Below are positions 21,170 to 32,639 of a DNA stretch of 64,000 bases, in pieces. Position numbers and translations under genes: made by a program. The notes below the pieces were generated by a model. It did no database searches and was not told the DNA's origin. It saw only the letters and a program-made list of their open reading frames with translations. Within the stretch, counting starts at the first letter, position 1. Each line of letters starts with the position of its first letter. Origin of the DNA: Uranotaenia lowii (lineage: Eukaryota > Arthropoda > Insecta > Diptera > Culicidae). The stretch spans positions 53,825,978 to 53,889,977 of the forward strand of contig NC_073691.1 in NCBI RefSeq assembly GCF_029784155.1, written 5' to 3'.

Positions 21170-21605
21170 AGAATCAGAGCAAGGCTGGGAATCAGCATGA
21201 GATTTTAAAATTGAAATCCGCAAAAGGATCAGAATAAGGTTTACTATTAGGATTAAATATTAGAGTAAAGAGTAGAGTATAACGCTCAGGATACTGATTC
21301 CTGATTCAAATCAAGATAAAATCGATGATCAGGATCAGATTACACCCCACATCAAAAACAGGATCGGGGTACAGAATAAGATCGCAGATCAAGTTTGGTA
21401 TTGGAACCAAGTTTTAGATGAGGAACTACTTCAGATTTCGAATCAAGATCAAAATCCGAATTCGGATTTGGATCGTATAGGATCAGAATCAGTACCAGCC
21501 CCAGGATCAGGATCAAGATCAGAGCTAGGATCGAAGTCTGAATCAGAATAAGGGTCGGCATCAAGATCTAAATGAGAATCAGAATCGCAAACAGGATCAA
21601 TATGA
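21170..21605. repeat. degenerate GATCAG hexamer tract, second copy
   Basis: About 400 bp of imperfect GGATCA/GAATCA units. The head matches 15786 in direct orientation. Frames through it encode low-complexity residues only. Confidence 0.6.
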
Positions 21606-23792
21606 ATAAAAAACTGCTAGGCAAAGTAAGTAGCAATAATAGAATTTAAAATGTTGGAAATTAACCGTTATCGAAAAGTTAAGTAAAAATCACGAAAATA
21701 CATTTATCAGTCTACGTAGAAATTAGTTTCAAATATTTGATCTAACTACTGAAGTTTTCAAATATTTAAACCTACTACAAATTGAAATGTCATTTTTGCA
21801 AAGCGTAGTTACAAAAATAATCTTTTTGAACCACTCTGAAAAAGGAGGTGAACAAAACAAAAGGCCCTGGAAAGGCTGCAAACAAAGCACACGCACCTCC
21901 AACATTTCCAGAGCAGGGCCAAAATGGCCGCTAAAGCTTATTCGGCCGTAAATTTGTCATCGTAAAATAGTGTCGTGCCTGTTTGAACTTGTTCTTTATC
22001 ATGGTTTGTGTTCTTCCGAACCACCCACTCCCAGCCCGAAGTTCGCCGAATGCTTTTGTTCCCACTCGCTCGACCCGGATGGGTGAACAAATTCGTTCCG
22101 TTTAGCGGGAGTCGGTCATCGTCGGCGGATGATCGATTGCTGGCGAAAAACGCCCCGCCTGTGATAATAATAGGTTTTATCGTGTCGTTGCTGCTACATG
22201 GGAGCTTTTCTTGGCGGCCGGCCGCGACGTCATGGCGCGTGGTGGTCTCAGAACTGGCCCGAGGGCTTCTACCGGTTCCGGCCCCTCCACACTATTCAAG
22301 CTTAACGAAGTGTTTGCTCGTTAAGATGGAATCCGCTGATAAAACATCTTGGCTAAGTTACTGTTGGAGTTGTTGTTTTTACTGTAGTGTTTTTTTTAAC
22401 CTACGCTACGCTATCCATTCCTATCGGTTTTCCTGAAAGTTGTTTGTTTATCTGTAGTGCGATGTGATACTATGCAAACTACATGGATATATCTTCGATC
22501 TTTATGGCTTGTTTGGCTGTTAAAGATTGTTGATTAAAACTAGGTATTTGGTGACAGATTTGTTTTAAGCACGCAAGCTTTAAAAGCTTCACAAGATGTA
22601 ATCTTGTTTTAATAGATCAGCTCAATCATCTTCGAAACCGGAGTAGAATTGAAAATCTGAAATGGTGATTGTTTTCCTGAATCGACATCTTTTCAACTAG
22701 TAAAACTTTTTTGTTGTATTTTTTACCCCTAAATGTATGCATCATCTTAAAGGTCTTTCTTCAAACACATTTTTGACAGAAAAAAATGTAAAAAATTTAA
22801 TTCGAACAAAACCAAAAATTACTGCAATTTTTGCTTTATGCGTTATTACATCACAAATATATAACAAAAAACTTTAAATTTTCAAACGTTTTCATTTGAT
22901 TTTTCATTAAAAATAAAGTTTGTTGCAACTTAACCATTTTTCTTAGTAGGATGAAAATATTGTGAATTTAAAAATAAATGGTGGAATTTATATTTTTTTC
23001 TGACTACGTCAATGGGACATCAACCTTATAACTTTTGATGTGCAAGCGGTATGATTCTGTGGACATTATGTTTTTAGAAGCCATTGAAGATACAAAGTGC
23101 TGCATGATGTCCCAGTTGCCGGTATCAAAATCTAGATAACACATTCACGGCACAAATTGGAATTAAAAAAATAAAGCAATATTCAATTTAAATGTTTATC
23201 AAATTCAATGTGAAAGTTAGAAAGATAAAAAGCAAAATGTGATCGATTTTGAAGCAAATTAAAACATTTTGTATGGAAGCACTTTTTTCTCCCTGGCTCA
23301 ATTGCCTTGATTGTGAGAGTTGACATTTTTCATAATAAAATTAATTTTGACGGTTTCCACGGAGGATGTAGTTACAGTACAAAAAACAGGTCTTTTTTTA
23401 ATTTTAAACAAGATTCGCATTTGGAAAATATGAAAATATTCAACAAACACTTTGAAGAGTTAAATTGAGTTATTCTGTGATTTGAGAACCATGAAAATCG
23501 TTCCATGTGAACTATAATGTATCAAAATTCATGTATTCCGGATTACACACTCGGTTAACAAAATTGCCGTATATTTTCTCTCTAAGTTATTTCCCCAATC
23601 TAATTCAACCTCTACGCATTCCGATATCCATGTAAACAATTTAAGCTCCCAATGGAGGCAGTAGTACAAACAACAAACGGCAGTGAATGGAACATCAAAA
23701 TATATTCAGAACGCACCTCATAAAGTAGAAACACATCATCACCTCAGCTCAGCAGTCAGCCAAAGATTGCCGTTTGCCTTCAGGAGATATCA
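21606..23792. other. intergenic stretch with a GC-rich island at 21850-22440
   Basis: The island holds a 142-codon plus-strand frame (22008-22436) without recognisable domains; its Arg, Ser and Pro bias simply follows GC content. Outside it the sequence is AT-rich and featureless to me. Possible host regulatory or exonic DNA. Confidence 0.3.
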
Positions 23793-24702
23793 ATAGCTGC
23801 GTTCAATCGTAAGTAGCGATTGGTTTCGACTAGTTTCTGTCAAGTGGTCGTTGTTCAACGGGCTCATGTTTTGGTCGAAACAGGTCTGGTCGTTGTTCAA
23901 CGGAGCAAGTTGAAATCGATCGAAACTAGTCGAAACCGATCCAGCTCGAAAGCAGGATTCATTTCTACCACACTAACACACATGCAGCGTGTGTGTCAGA
24001 CAGAGAGCAAGTTTTTGTTTCGTTCTCGCCATTTCATTTTCGTCAAGTGCTCTGGATGTTTAGATTCAGTCGGCAGTCGGTTCTGTGTGTTTCGAGTCGA
24101 TTGTCGCTGCGCTAGCTCTTCCTGCAATTATTCCTGTGCTGTGCGGTAGAAGACGTTTGCACTTGCCCCGGGGGGAATGAATGAAATAAAAACTTGTCAT
24201 AAAGTTATCTTATTTATAAGAAATTTAATGGTTTTACCTAACGAATGCGTTTGAAACAAGTCCACGCAATTTTGGTTATTCATCTTTTGTTTGCGGACGG
24301 CTAAGACCAAGATGGTCTACTAATGTGAACACGTCCACAAAAAGCAAACCGCCAAAATGTCGCGGAACTCTGCAATAAATTCAGATTGTCCCATCATCGC
24401 TTGTTCAGTCTCATTTAATATTACGAAATTTTTTATTTCAATACATTTAAGGATTCCATGCATATAAGCTTGTTTTCTAGCCCGTTACGATACGCGTCTG
24501 AATTTTCGCGTGATCTGTTTCGGTCTGTCTAGAAATTCGTGTGCAAAACGCACAAAACACGCATTAGTATTGGTGTAAGTATGTTCAACGGACGACCTGG
24601 TTGAAATCGATTGAAGTCAATTGGAAAGAGACAGATTATCAACTGTCAAAATCCATTCCTACTTGTTTCGACCTATTTCAACCTGTTTCGACCAACTTCC
24701 AT
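23793..24702. mobile_element. inverted-repeat element with TTCAACGG motifs
   Basis: The left edge TGCGTTCAATCGTAAGT and the reverse-complemented right edge TGTGTTCAATGGAAGT match. Inside, GTTCAACGG recurs at about 23853, 23893 and 24583, with TCGAAAC/GAAATCGAT motifs at both sides. No target duplication was found, so the ends are tentative. Confidence 0.4.
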
Positions 24703-25739
24703 TGAACACACATAATATTGGCACCTGCGAAATTTATTCAACCCACCTCCCCCCGGCGGCGTCTTCTTCTTTCTCAACCATTCATCCGACATCCGTTTGA
24801 TACATTCCCTTCATTCAAAGATTATCACCCGGTGGCGAAATTGTAATATATGTCGAAAGCAAGATAAGTGACGATACGAGATGAAACCGAAAAGGCAGCC
24901 AGACACAGGAGGCAGCACTTTCGATGCGGATCGTTTTATATCATTTTCCGCCCCAAACGTGTTATCGTACAGGGTGTTGACAAATTAAACGTTTTTCGAG
25001 CGATTCCCAAAATGAAAATTTCAGAATGAAATATCCCATGGATGTAATCTGACGTAAAAAGTAATTTGTCAAAAAAAATGCTGGTAAATGGAATAAACAG
25101 GAGTGGCTAGAATGACATTATTCGAACTCAATCCAAAGCCGTCAGATCTCATTGAAATTTAACTGCAAATTGTGAATCTGGTTTGATTATGAGAATTTTA
25201 TCTTGAATATCCTTTATTCTTGATTACACGACTTGACAATAAATTCACATTGAACTTAGATTCCAAGCACAAAATTTAGATTATATTGAAAAATAAGCGA
25301 TCAGAATTCATATTTCAATTTCATTTAGATTTGAGATCGAGATTTGGAACAAAGGATTTAAGTCTAACATTTTAAGGTTCAGAAACCAGACTAAGATTTA
25401 AGATTGAAAATAAAGATTCATACCTAACTGTTTTTTTTTTTTCAAATCACTGTTGAAATGTTAAAATTCAAGTTTAAGAACTCGAAACTATGATTACAAG
25501 TCCAGATTTAAATTCAAAAAGGAGACTTCGATTTAGGTCAAGAATTCAGTTTGAAAAACAGGTTGATTGAAGATTGTTAAAAAAATTTAAAAAAATAAAT
25601 TTTTACTTAGATTTCCTTCATTATTGCACTGAGTCGATTTGAGAGGTGATTTTTGAATTTCTCAAACGCTTTGGTTTTAAAAACTTTGTCATGGATCAAA
25701 ACTAATCCTTTATTTTATGCAGAACTTGCTACGCTGAAA
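24703..25739. other. AT-rich non-coding stretch
   Basis: A GC-richer 250 bp at 24720-24970 is followed by AT-rich sequence with many ATTTAGAT-like words. No gene is visible. Confidence 0.4.
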
Positions 25740-26315
25740 TGAGTAAACTTGAACTTTTATGTTTGTGTAGGAAACTTTAATATTTTGTTCTGAAAAATCA
25801 ACATCATTTTTGTTTCTTCTCTGCAAATGAGCTTTGTAATGGGTTTTGTATTAATTTATAAATTTATAAAAGCTTATTTTTCGCTGAACAACTTTGTAGT
25901 AGACCGTAACTTCGTATATCATTAGACAAAAAGTTTATTTGGTGTTGAATATGGGTATGGTTTTCGGCATCGGAAAACTTCCATTTCAACTGAAATCACT
26001 GCTGGTGCTTAGCGAGGTATTGCATGAATAATTTTCATGTAACTCTTCGCTAGGCACTCAGCAGTGTTGTCAATTTAATTTATTGTTTTTCAAAGCCATA
26101 AGACATATCCCTTTTAAACAGCTAATAACATTTTTGTCTAATAAGATACGAAGTTACGATCTTAAACAAAGTTGTTCAGCGAAAAATTTCCTTTAAAAAA
26201 TTTGAAATTGGCACAAAACCCAGGCTCAAATCCACAAAAGATACAAAAATTATGGCGATTTTTCAAAACAAATATTCAAGTTTCCCATACAAACATAAAA
26301 GTTCAAATTTACTCA
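25740..26315. repeat. full-length imperfect palindrome (foldback), ~285-bp arms
   Basis: The left arm runs from TGAGTAAACTTGAAC (25740) to the centre near 26031 (GCATGAA-taat-TTTCATG). The right arm is its complement to 26315. Aligned arms stay recognisable throughout, including TTTTTCGCTGAACAACTTTG (25878) and CGTAACTTCGTAT (25905), at roughly 75-80% identity by eye. The loop is only a few bases. No coding content; a foldback or MITE origin is likely. A transcript would form one long hairpin. Confidence 0.85.
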
Positions 26316-26374
26316 TGTAAACATTACTCAATACCAATGCTAGTGGTCTTCATTCTGAATATATCATCTGAATA

Positions 26375-26649
26375 AAGCGATTAAGAACTGCGGTCGCTGC
26401 TGTTGTTGGTCTTCCAACGTAGGCTTCTCTATTGCACCTAAAAAATCAAAACTAATGCACATCTGTTCAATGAAACATCCCAGGAAAAGACGTGCGATAA
26501 AAACAAACAACATACCGATTCCACGAGTCAGAAAAATGAACATCCTAGGTCTCCTTGTCGACCAGAAACTTAATTTTTTACAACACTTTCAACAAGTTAA
26601 AAGAAGTTGTCAACAAAGGCTTAATATTATCAGAATACTTGGCAAAAAC
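26375..26649 (+). pseudogene. I-clade ORF2 fragment, RT thumb region
   Basis: The frame includes VGFSIAPKKSKLMHIC and NILGLLVDQKLNFLQHF, matching the region just after the RT catalytic box in I-type elements. It is cut at 26649 by the hAT-like insertion. The coding frame continues exactly from 28314 if the insertion and one 8-bp duplication are skipped. Confidence 0.8.
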
Positions 26650-28305
26650 TAGGGTGGTCTAACCGGTTTTACCGAAACCGGTAAAACCGGTAAAACCGTC
26701 CATTTTCTCAATACCGGAATACCGACTTTTGGGACGGTAAAAAACCGGTATTTCCGGTAAATTTTTCATCATTATTTGGCATTCTTAAATTGACACAGCT
26801 AAATGTTTTTTACCAAATATTTATGAGTTTAAATACTCAAATTTTTTTCAATCAGCTTCAAAATCCAAGCCCAATAAACCTTACTGCAAGGTTTATGTGA
26901 GATTTGATTATTGCTAAAACAACTTGTCGATGTAACTTTATGAATTTAAGCTTTTTTCATGAAACTTTACACATTTCAGTTCAGCTATCGAACTAACGCT
27001 CCACGACATTTAAAGACTGTACAAACTTACAATGATTTAAAAAAGGTACAGCTACAAGAAATTTAAGTTTGCTTCACAATAATCACTGAATTTTTCATTG
27101 AAAAGTTGGAATTTGATAAAATTTGCAAAAATGTGAATAAACAGGCCAAGTTTATCAAAATCGTTCTTAATGGCGCCAGGCTTTCACAAACTTGAAATTT
27201 ATGACGAAAAATATTGAAAACTGATAAGAAACTTCTTAGTTTGATTCAAAACCTAAAATGTTTCAGCAGAGTCAGCATTTAAACACATGTTTACATCAAT
27301 TCTAACTTCAGTTCTTACGAAACTTTCAACAGAGTCAGCATTTAAACACATGTTAGACTGTTTGTGTTTATTTTTTTTCTCAATATTTTCAAGGTAATTG
27401 ATGGAACTCCGTTGTTTTTAGTTTTAACGCTGTTGAAACATTTTCTTTTTCCAGACAAATCAGTAACAAAGTTTTAATAAATTTACAACAGTATTATAGC
27501 AGCAAAAAGCGTATGGATCAGATCCAAACAACTAAATTTTTGCTGAATTTGAACTGGTTTTTCATGGATTTTTATTTCGATTTGTTCGTTATATTTATGG
27601 GAGCGCAAACTTAATTCGATCACGACCTAGGTTGCGGGGAGTAAGTCAACCAAAAACTTTGTAACAGTGTTTTGTGAAAAATCTTTTTGTATACCAATTT
27701 AATATTATTTTCATTAAAGGCTATATAAACTTGTAATAAATCTGTAAAATCTGTTCTTAAATATGAATACTGTTTTACAGAGTATAGGACAAAATTTCGT
27801 TGAAAATAATATGAAACTTTTTTTTGTAGAGAAATGAATCCAACTAAGATGAAATTTCAGGGACTAGATAAGAGAAAATCGATGTTGAAAACATGCGAAA
27901 AAAATTACAAAAAAAAGTTTCGCTGACTGAATGTTTGAGTCAAGACCCATCTCTGGGTCGCAATTTAAAAATAATATGAAACTTCTAGAATTTCCGCAAC
28001 CTCACGTCGAAATTATAATAACAAAATGAAGATGATAAATATTATGATTATTATGAGGGTGATGATAGATTTATGACAAAGGAATAATTTAAAGGCACAA
28101 TACAATTTTTTTATTGGAAATGTTGCTGAATCTATTGCGTTATAAATTCTGAGCATTTTATGCTATTACTACTGCAATTAGACGAAACCTTTTCATGAAT
28201 TCGATATACTTTGATAAATACCGGTTTTACCGGTTTTATCGGTTTTATAAATTACAAATACCGAAATACCGGATTTGAAAAAAACCGGTAAATCCGACCA
28301 CCCTA
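26650..28305. mobile_element. hAT-like non-autonomous element, TAGGGTGG ends, 8-bp duplication
   Basis: Ends are TAGGGTGGTC on both sides, followed by subterminal clusters of ACCGGTTTTACCGG words in both orientations. Flanks carry GCAAAAAC twice (26642-26649, 28306-28313). No transposase frame is visible in the 1656-bp interior. It shares its terminal bases and 8-bp duplication length with the 16134-17058 element. Confidence 0.9.
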
Positions 28306-29587
28306 GCAAAAACCTAATCAGAAGTAATCGAGACATCCTCCTTAAAGCTGGTATGTCACTGATTGTCTCTAAACTCTTGTATGGCATTGGACTTACTAGC
28401 CTCAACATCGACGGAATGAATGACCCTTTATCATCAACATATAATGAACTCGTAAGACTGGCTACAGGAGCCTTTCGTTCTAGTCCTGTGGATTCGATCT
28501 TAGCCGAATCCAGTTGTTTGCCTTTTAATTTGCTTACCAGTGAACGTCTGTCAACCTTATCTATACGCCTATCTGAAAAAGAATTTATCTCAGAAAATAT
28601 TCCCCTGCACGATCGGGTTAAAGAACTATTACAACTGACCACGAATTTGATTTTACCGGAAGTCTCCAAAGTAGAGTACCGCTTTATGCAAAAATGGTAT
28701 TCCCCCAGCTTAAATATCGACCAACATATTCGAAAAAACATTAAAGCTGGTACTGCTAGCCCGATTGTTCGTCCAGTTTTTTCCAACTTTATTTTAAAAT
28801 ACAATACCCATATTAAAATGTATACTGATGGATCGAAGGAAGATCACAAAGTAGGAGCACGAATCTTAAGAAATGACGTTGAGGAATGCTTTGGCCTTCC
28901 AGCTATGTGCAGTATTTTTTCGGCTGAGGCCTTTGTTTTGAAACATGCAGTATCTCAAGCGAACCCATATGAAAACACTATTATTCTGACTGACTCTGCT
29001 AGTTGCATTGATGCATTGCAACTAGGGACCTCCACACACCCATGGATTCAACAGACTCGTGCAATGATGGCCAATGATAACATAACCGTAGCCTGGATAC
29101 CCGGCCATGCAGGCATCCCGGGCAATGATAGGGCTGATAGATTAGCCAAATCCGGTTGTAATGAATCTCTCACGAATGTCGATGTTCCCGCACAAGATCT
29201 AAAACGATTCGTTAAAGAGAAAATACGAGAAAAATGGGAATATACTTGGAGATGCTCGACAAATTTCCTGAGGAGAATTAAAACATGCACTTCCAAACCA
29301 ACGGATCGCAGATGCGCAACCGAGCAGAGAATTCTAAGTAGAATGAGAATAGGTCATACTCGTTTGACCCACTCATTCTTATTCGAAAAGAATCCGCCAC
29401 CTGTCTGCCAATATTGTGGAGAGCAAAGTACAGTTCAGCATATACTTGTTGATTGTAGAGGTTACGATCAAGCTAGGATAGACAACATCTCACCGGTGAC
29501 ATTTGTGATATTCTTAGAAACGAACCAGATAGAGAAAAAGCCCTCCTACGATTTATAAAAAGTGTTGATTTGTGGAACAAAATTTAA
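28306..29587 (+). pseudogene. I-clade ORF2 fragment: connection, RNase H and CCHC tail
   Basis: After the RT C-terminus, RNase H motifs appear: MYTDGSK (first Asp, ~28820), FSAEAF (Glu, ~28925), LTDSAS (Asp, ~28990) and WIPGHAGIPGNDRADRLAK (~29095). Then a Cys/His knuckle, CQYCGEQSTVQHILVDC (~29405), closes the protein as in other I-clade ORF2s. The frame is open to about 29470. A one-base shift then moves the natural C-terminus (EKALLRFIKSVDLW) into another frame ending at 29587. RNase H would remove the RNA template. The copy is dead through truncation, insertion and the frameshift, but sequence quality is otherwise good. Confidence 0.85.
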
Positions 29588-29695
29588 TAGACTTAGGAAC
29601 TAGTTTGTATAATTCTTTATCGGACACGAATGCCAAAAGTTGGTAAAATGTCCTAAATTAAATTAATAATAATAATAATAATAATATCATCTGAA

Positions 29696-31717
29696 ACTTG
29701 TTGAGACTGATGAAAGCTTAGAATGTGCATTTTCGCTTGTGATGAAGCTCAATTTCTTCGTCTTTGCTGAGGAGAAGCCGGTGGCTGCAGTCTTCTAGAA
29801 ATTTTCAAGGGCGGTTTATCCAGAAATAATTTTGTTAACTCTGGATTGGATGACGTAAATATAGATTAACTTCGCTTTGAGAGACAGAGATGGATACATA
29901 AATAAAACAGTTACTGTAATCGGCGTACTTTTAAATTCATTGTCTAACACATTTATTCTTATCGAATCACAAAAAAACGTTTATTCACAGTGTGCTTTTA
30001 TTCGAACCCTAAGAATTGAGCGAATAATTTTGTGGACTGATTTGCGGTTTTTTTTATTTGAATGCGGATGCAAAAAAGCTGTTTTTATTTTTCAGATGAA
30101 TTTAGCTGTGTTAATTTATAGCATTTTGATAGCTCGTTTTTCACAATTTTGAGTGATAATCTTTTCAAAACAGGTTATGCTATCTCAAAAAGAGGTAAAC
30201 AAGTTTAAGCGTGTATATGTTCTTCTCGATTGTCAAATCATCTGTCACTTAGTTTTATCATGCCTACATTCACTGTTTCAATAAATCAGTTTTTCAACTT
30301 GGCTTGAACGCTTGTTTTAAAAGCGCATTGAGTACATTTTTAAAACTGGTATCAAAGCTCTAATAAAAACAGGAAAGTTTGAGTTTTATTGAAGCTTTAG
30401 CAATACTTTTGCAACTTTTTTACAACACTCTTAAAATAGTGTTTTATTCAAGTTTTAGTAAAACTTTCAGGGCTCTTTTAAAACACACGATAAATGAAGC
30501 ATTTCCTATGTTACATTAAAACCGTTTTCAGAACTGGATGCCATGGAAAAGTCTTCATAAAACAATATTAAAACTCAAAGAATCTTAATCTGTGTTACTT
30601 GGGAAATTAGTCATGGTGTTTTAAAGAAATTTGAGCTTGGACATTTCAATATTTGTGATTCTTTGTCAATGATAAAAATGATAAAAATATTCATCAAAGT
30701 TTTAACAGATTTCATAGTTCATAAATAAATAAATAATTACATTGTAAATTAAACCTTCAATCAAATGTTATCATAAAAAAAACTATTACTGCTTGTTAAC
30801 AATCAGAACACTTAAATCTTTGTTATGATAATCTCAAAAACATTAACTCCCCCACAGCTCTATCAGTAGAACAATAGGTGAAACATTTTTGTGTTTACTC
30901 AGTTGAAGTTTGAAGCTGACAAAAAATATAAGAAACGTTCTGAATTACGCCCCATTTAAAAATTCGCATCTTTAAAGATTTGTTGTTACAAACAAAAAGT
31001 TTTGGTGATGTCAGGTCTAAAAATGGAACATCAAAGACAATAGTCTCCAATCTTTGGACCTCTACAAACTTTTCGGGTTTTCCATTGATATTATTTAAGG
31101 AAAAATAGGTAGTATGGTTCATATTCTTTACGGTGAATGTTTTTTTCCTGTAAACTTTGACTTGGACAGATGAAAAAAGTGATTTATCCTTTTTCACTTC
31201 AATCACTCAAAACGCACTCCACTATTTAAGCTATTTGATTTATTACAAATGAGGAGGAACATTTCTAAAAACGTTGAAAATGTTATCAGAAAGACTTTTT
31301 ATGACAAAAATCGGTATGTTTGGTTTCAGAATGAATAAGAGTATCCTAATCGGAATCAAGACTTAATTTTTCTTTCCAATCTTTTTAAAAAATAATTCTG
31401 AAATCAAATTTAAGTTTCCAGTTTTTTTTCTTATTGCTTTTTCTGAATATAAATCTATTATTTCAATTTAAAGCAGAGATAATTTCATGAATTTTCCAAA
31501 TAAATCTAATACACGATCTAATGTTTTTGAAAGCAAGTAAAATTGGCTTTCTAACATGCAACATAATTTTCGAAACATACATGGAAAATGACCAAACACA
31601 GAAACTTTGGGGTTGTTGGTGATTGGTTTGTTTTCTATGATATTTTTGTTCAAATAAACAAAGTATTAGTAAGAAATGCTCACTACTTGTAAATTTATTT
31701 TTACTTCTTTTATATCA
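29696..31717. other. AT-rich non-coding stretch
   Basis: No coding feature is recognised. Around 30310-30610 there is a T/A-rich block of AAAACTT/AAGTTTT words that looks repeat-derived but whose ends I cannot define. Confidence 0.4.
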
Positions 31718-32580
31718 AGGAAAAATGGGGATACCTGATCCAATTTTGGAATAAAAAGCAGATTTTGTCTTTTGCAATTTGGAGTGTATATGCTGCAATA
31801 TTTGGATCGAAACATGAAACCGTTGATGGACTAGAAGCATTTTCTTGGGACTAAAAAAAATGTGATATTTTGAATGTTAAAGGAAATTCGACCCTTTATT
31901 AAAGATGACTTAATCCTTTGATCTGGGTGCCCTAAACTTTGGCAAAAATCATGCATTATCTGAAGGTGAAAGATCGATTGACTTTTTTGGTCATATTTGT
32001 TTTCATTACACAGTTTATAAGTATCAAACAAGAATGATTCTTAAAGATTGTCTACTACCTTAAACTCATTGCAAACTTTAAGGCACAATTTTCTTTAGCA
32101 CTTTTTTTATTTCTTTATATCAGGATATTTTTGGATTAATATAAGTCATTGGATAAATGTAAATAATTTCGGGCTTAGCAATGATTCATTCAGAAGAATT
32201 TTTTTTTTACTTGAGGGTTCAAGTGAACCCACAACATAAATTTTGGGAAATTTTTTCTTCAAAAAAAAAAAATTGAGAGGATATTGGCATATCATACTCT
32301 AACAATTGACATATTGGAAAAAATATTTTAATAATTTTTTTTTTCTTTTGGAAACATTTTTAAACGATATAAAGTAGATCTTCAAGTCACATTTTGTTAG
32401 ATTTTCAAAACAAAGAATAACTCAAAACAATCATTTTTTAAGATAACAGTTTTTTTTTGTTTTGTTCTATTTGAAATATTTTTCTAGAACATTTGATCTA
32501 TATAGGACATTCCAGTTTCGAGATATAGCTGAGGAATCAAGTATCCCCAATGATCAAGTATCTCCATTCTCCCCAAATAA
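31718..32580. mobile_element. inverted-repeat element with GGGGATACYTGAT ends
   Basis: The left edge AATGGGGATACCTGATCC and the reverse-complemented right edge (AATGGAGATACTTGATC, then TTGGGGATACTTGATTCC) match. The right part is homologous, inverted, to 183-510. No target duplication was identified. There is no coding capacity. Confidence 0.45.
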
Positions 32581-32639
32581 TTTTCCTATTTAAAAGCAAC
32601 TTTTGACTCATGTTTAAGCAACTCCTTTAATCTTTAATC

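Larger units (their letters stand above)
26373..29683 (+). mobile_element. 5'-truncated I-clade retrotransposon, interrupted by a hAT-like element
   Basis: ATATCATCTGAA flanks both sides (26361-26372 and 29684-29695), a 12-bp target duplication. The 3' end is a (TAA)n tail (about 29663-29683), typical of the I clade. The copy begins inside RT just after where the YADD box would be, so it is a truncated insertion of about 1.65 kb once the 26650-28305 element and one of its duplications are discounted. Confidence 0.88.

Noticed and set aside
15780..21605. Calling the GATCAG tracts a pair of LTRs
   Set aside because: No TG...CA ends, primer-binding site or polypurine tract seen; the similarity may be simple-sequence.
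22008..22436. 142-codon ORF in a GC-rich island
   Set aside because: No similarity recognised and GC content lengthens frames by chance; kept only as island description.
28193..28804. 203-codon minus-strand ORF
   Set aside because: Antisense to the I-clade RT/RNase H frame, which has clear catalytic motifs on plus.
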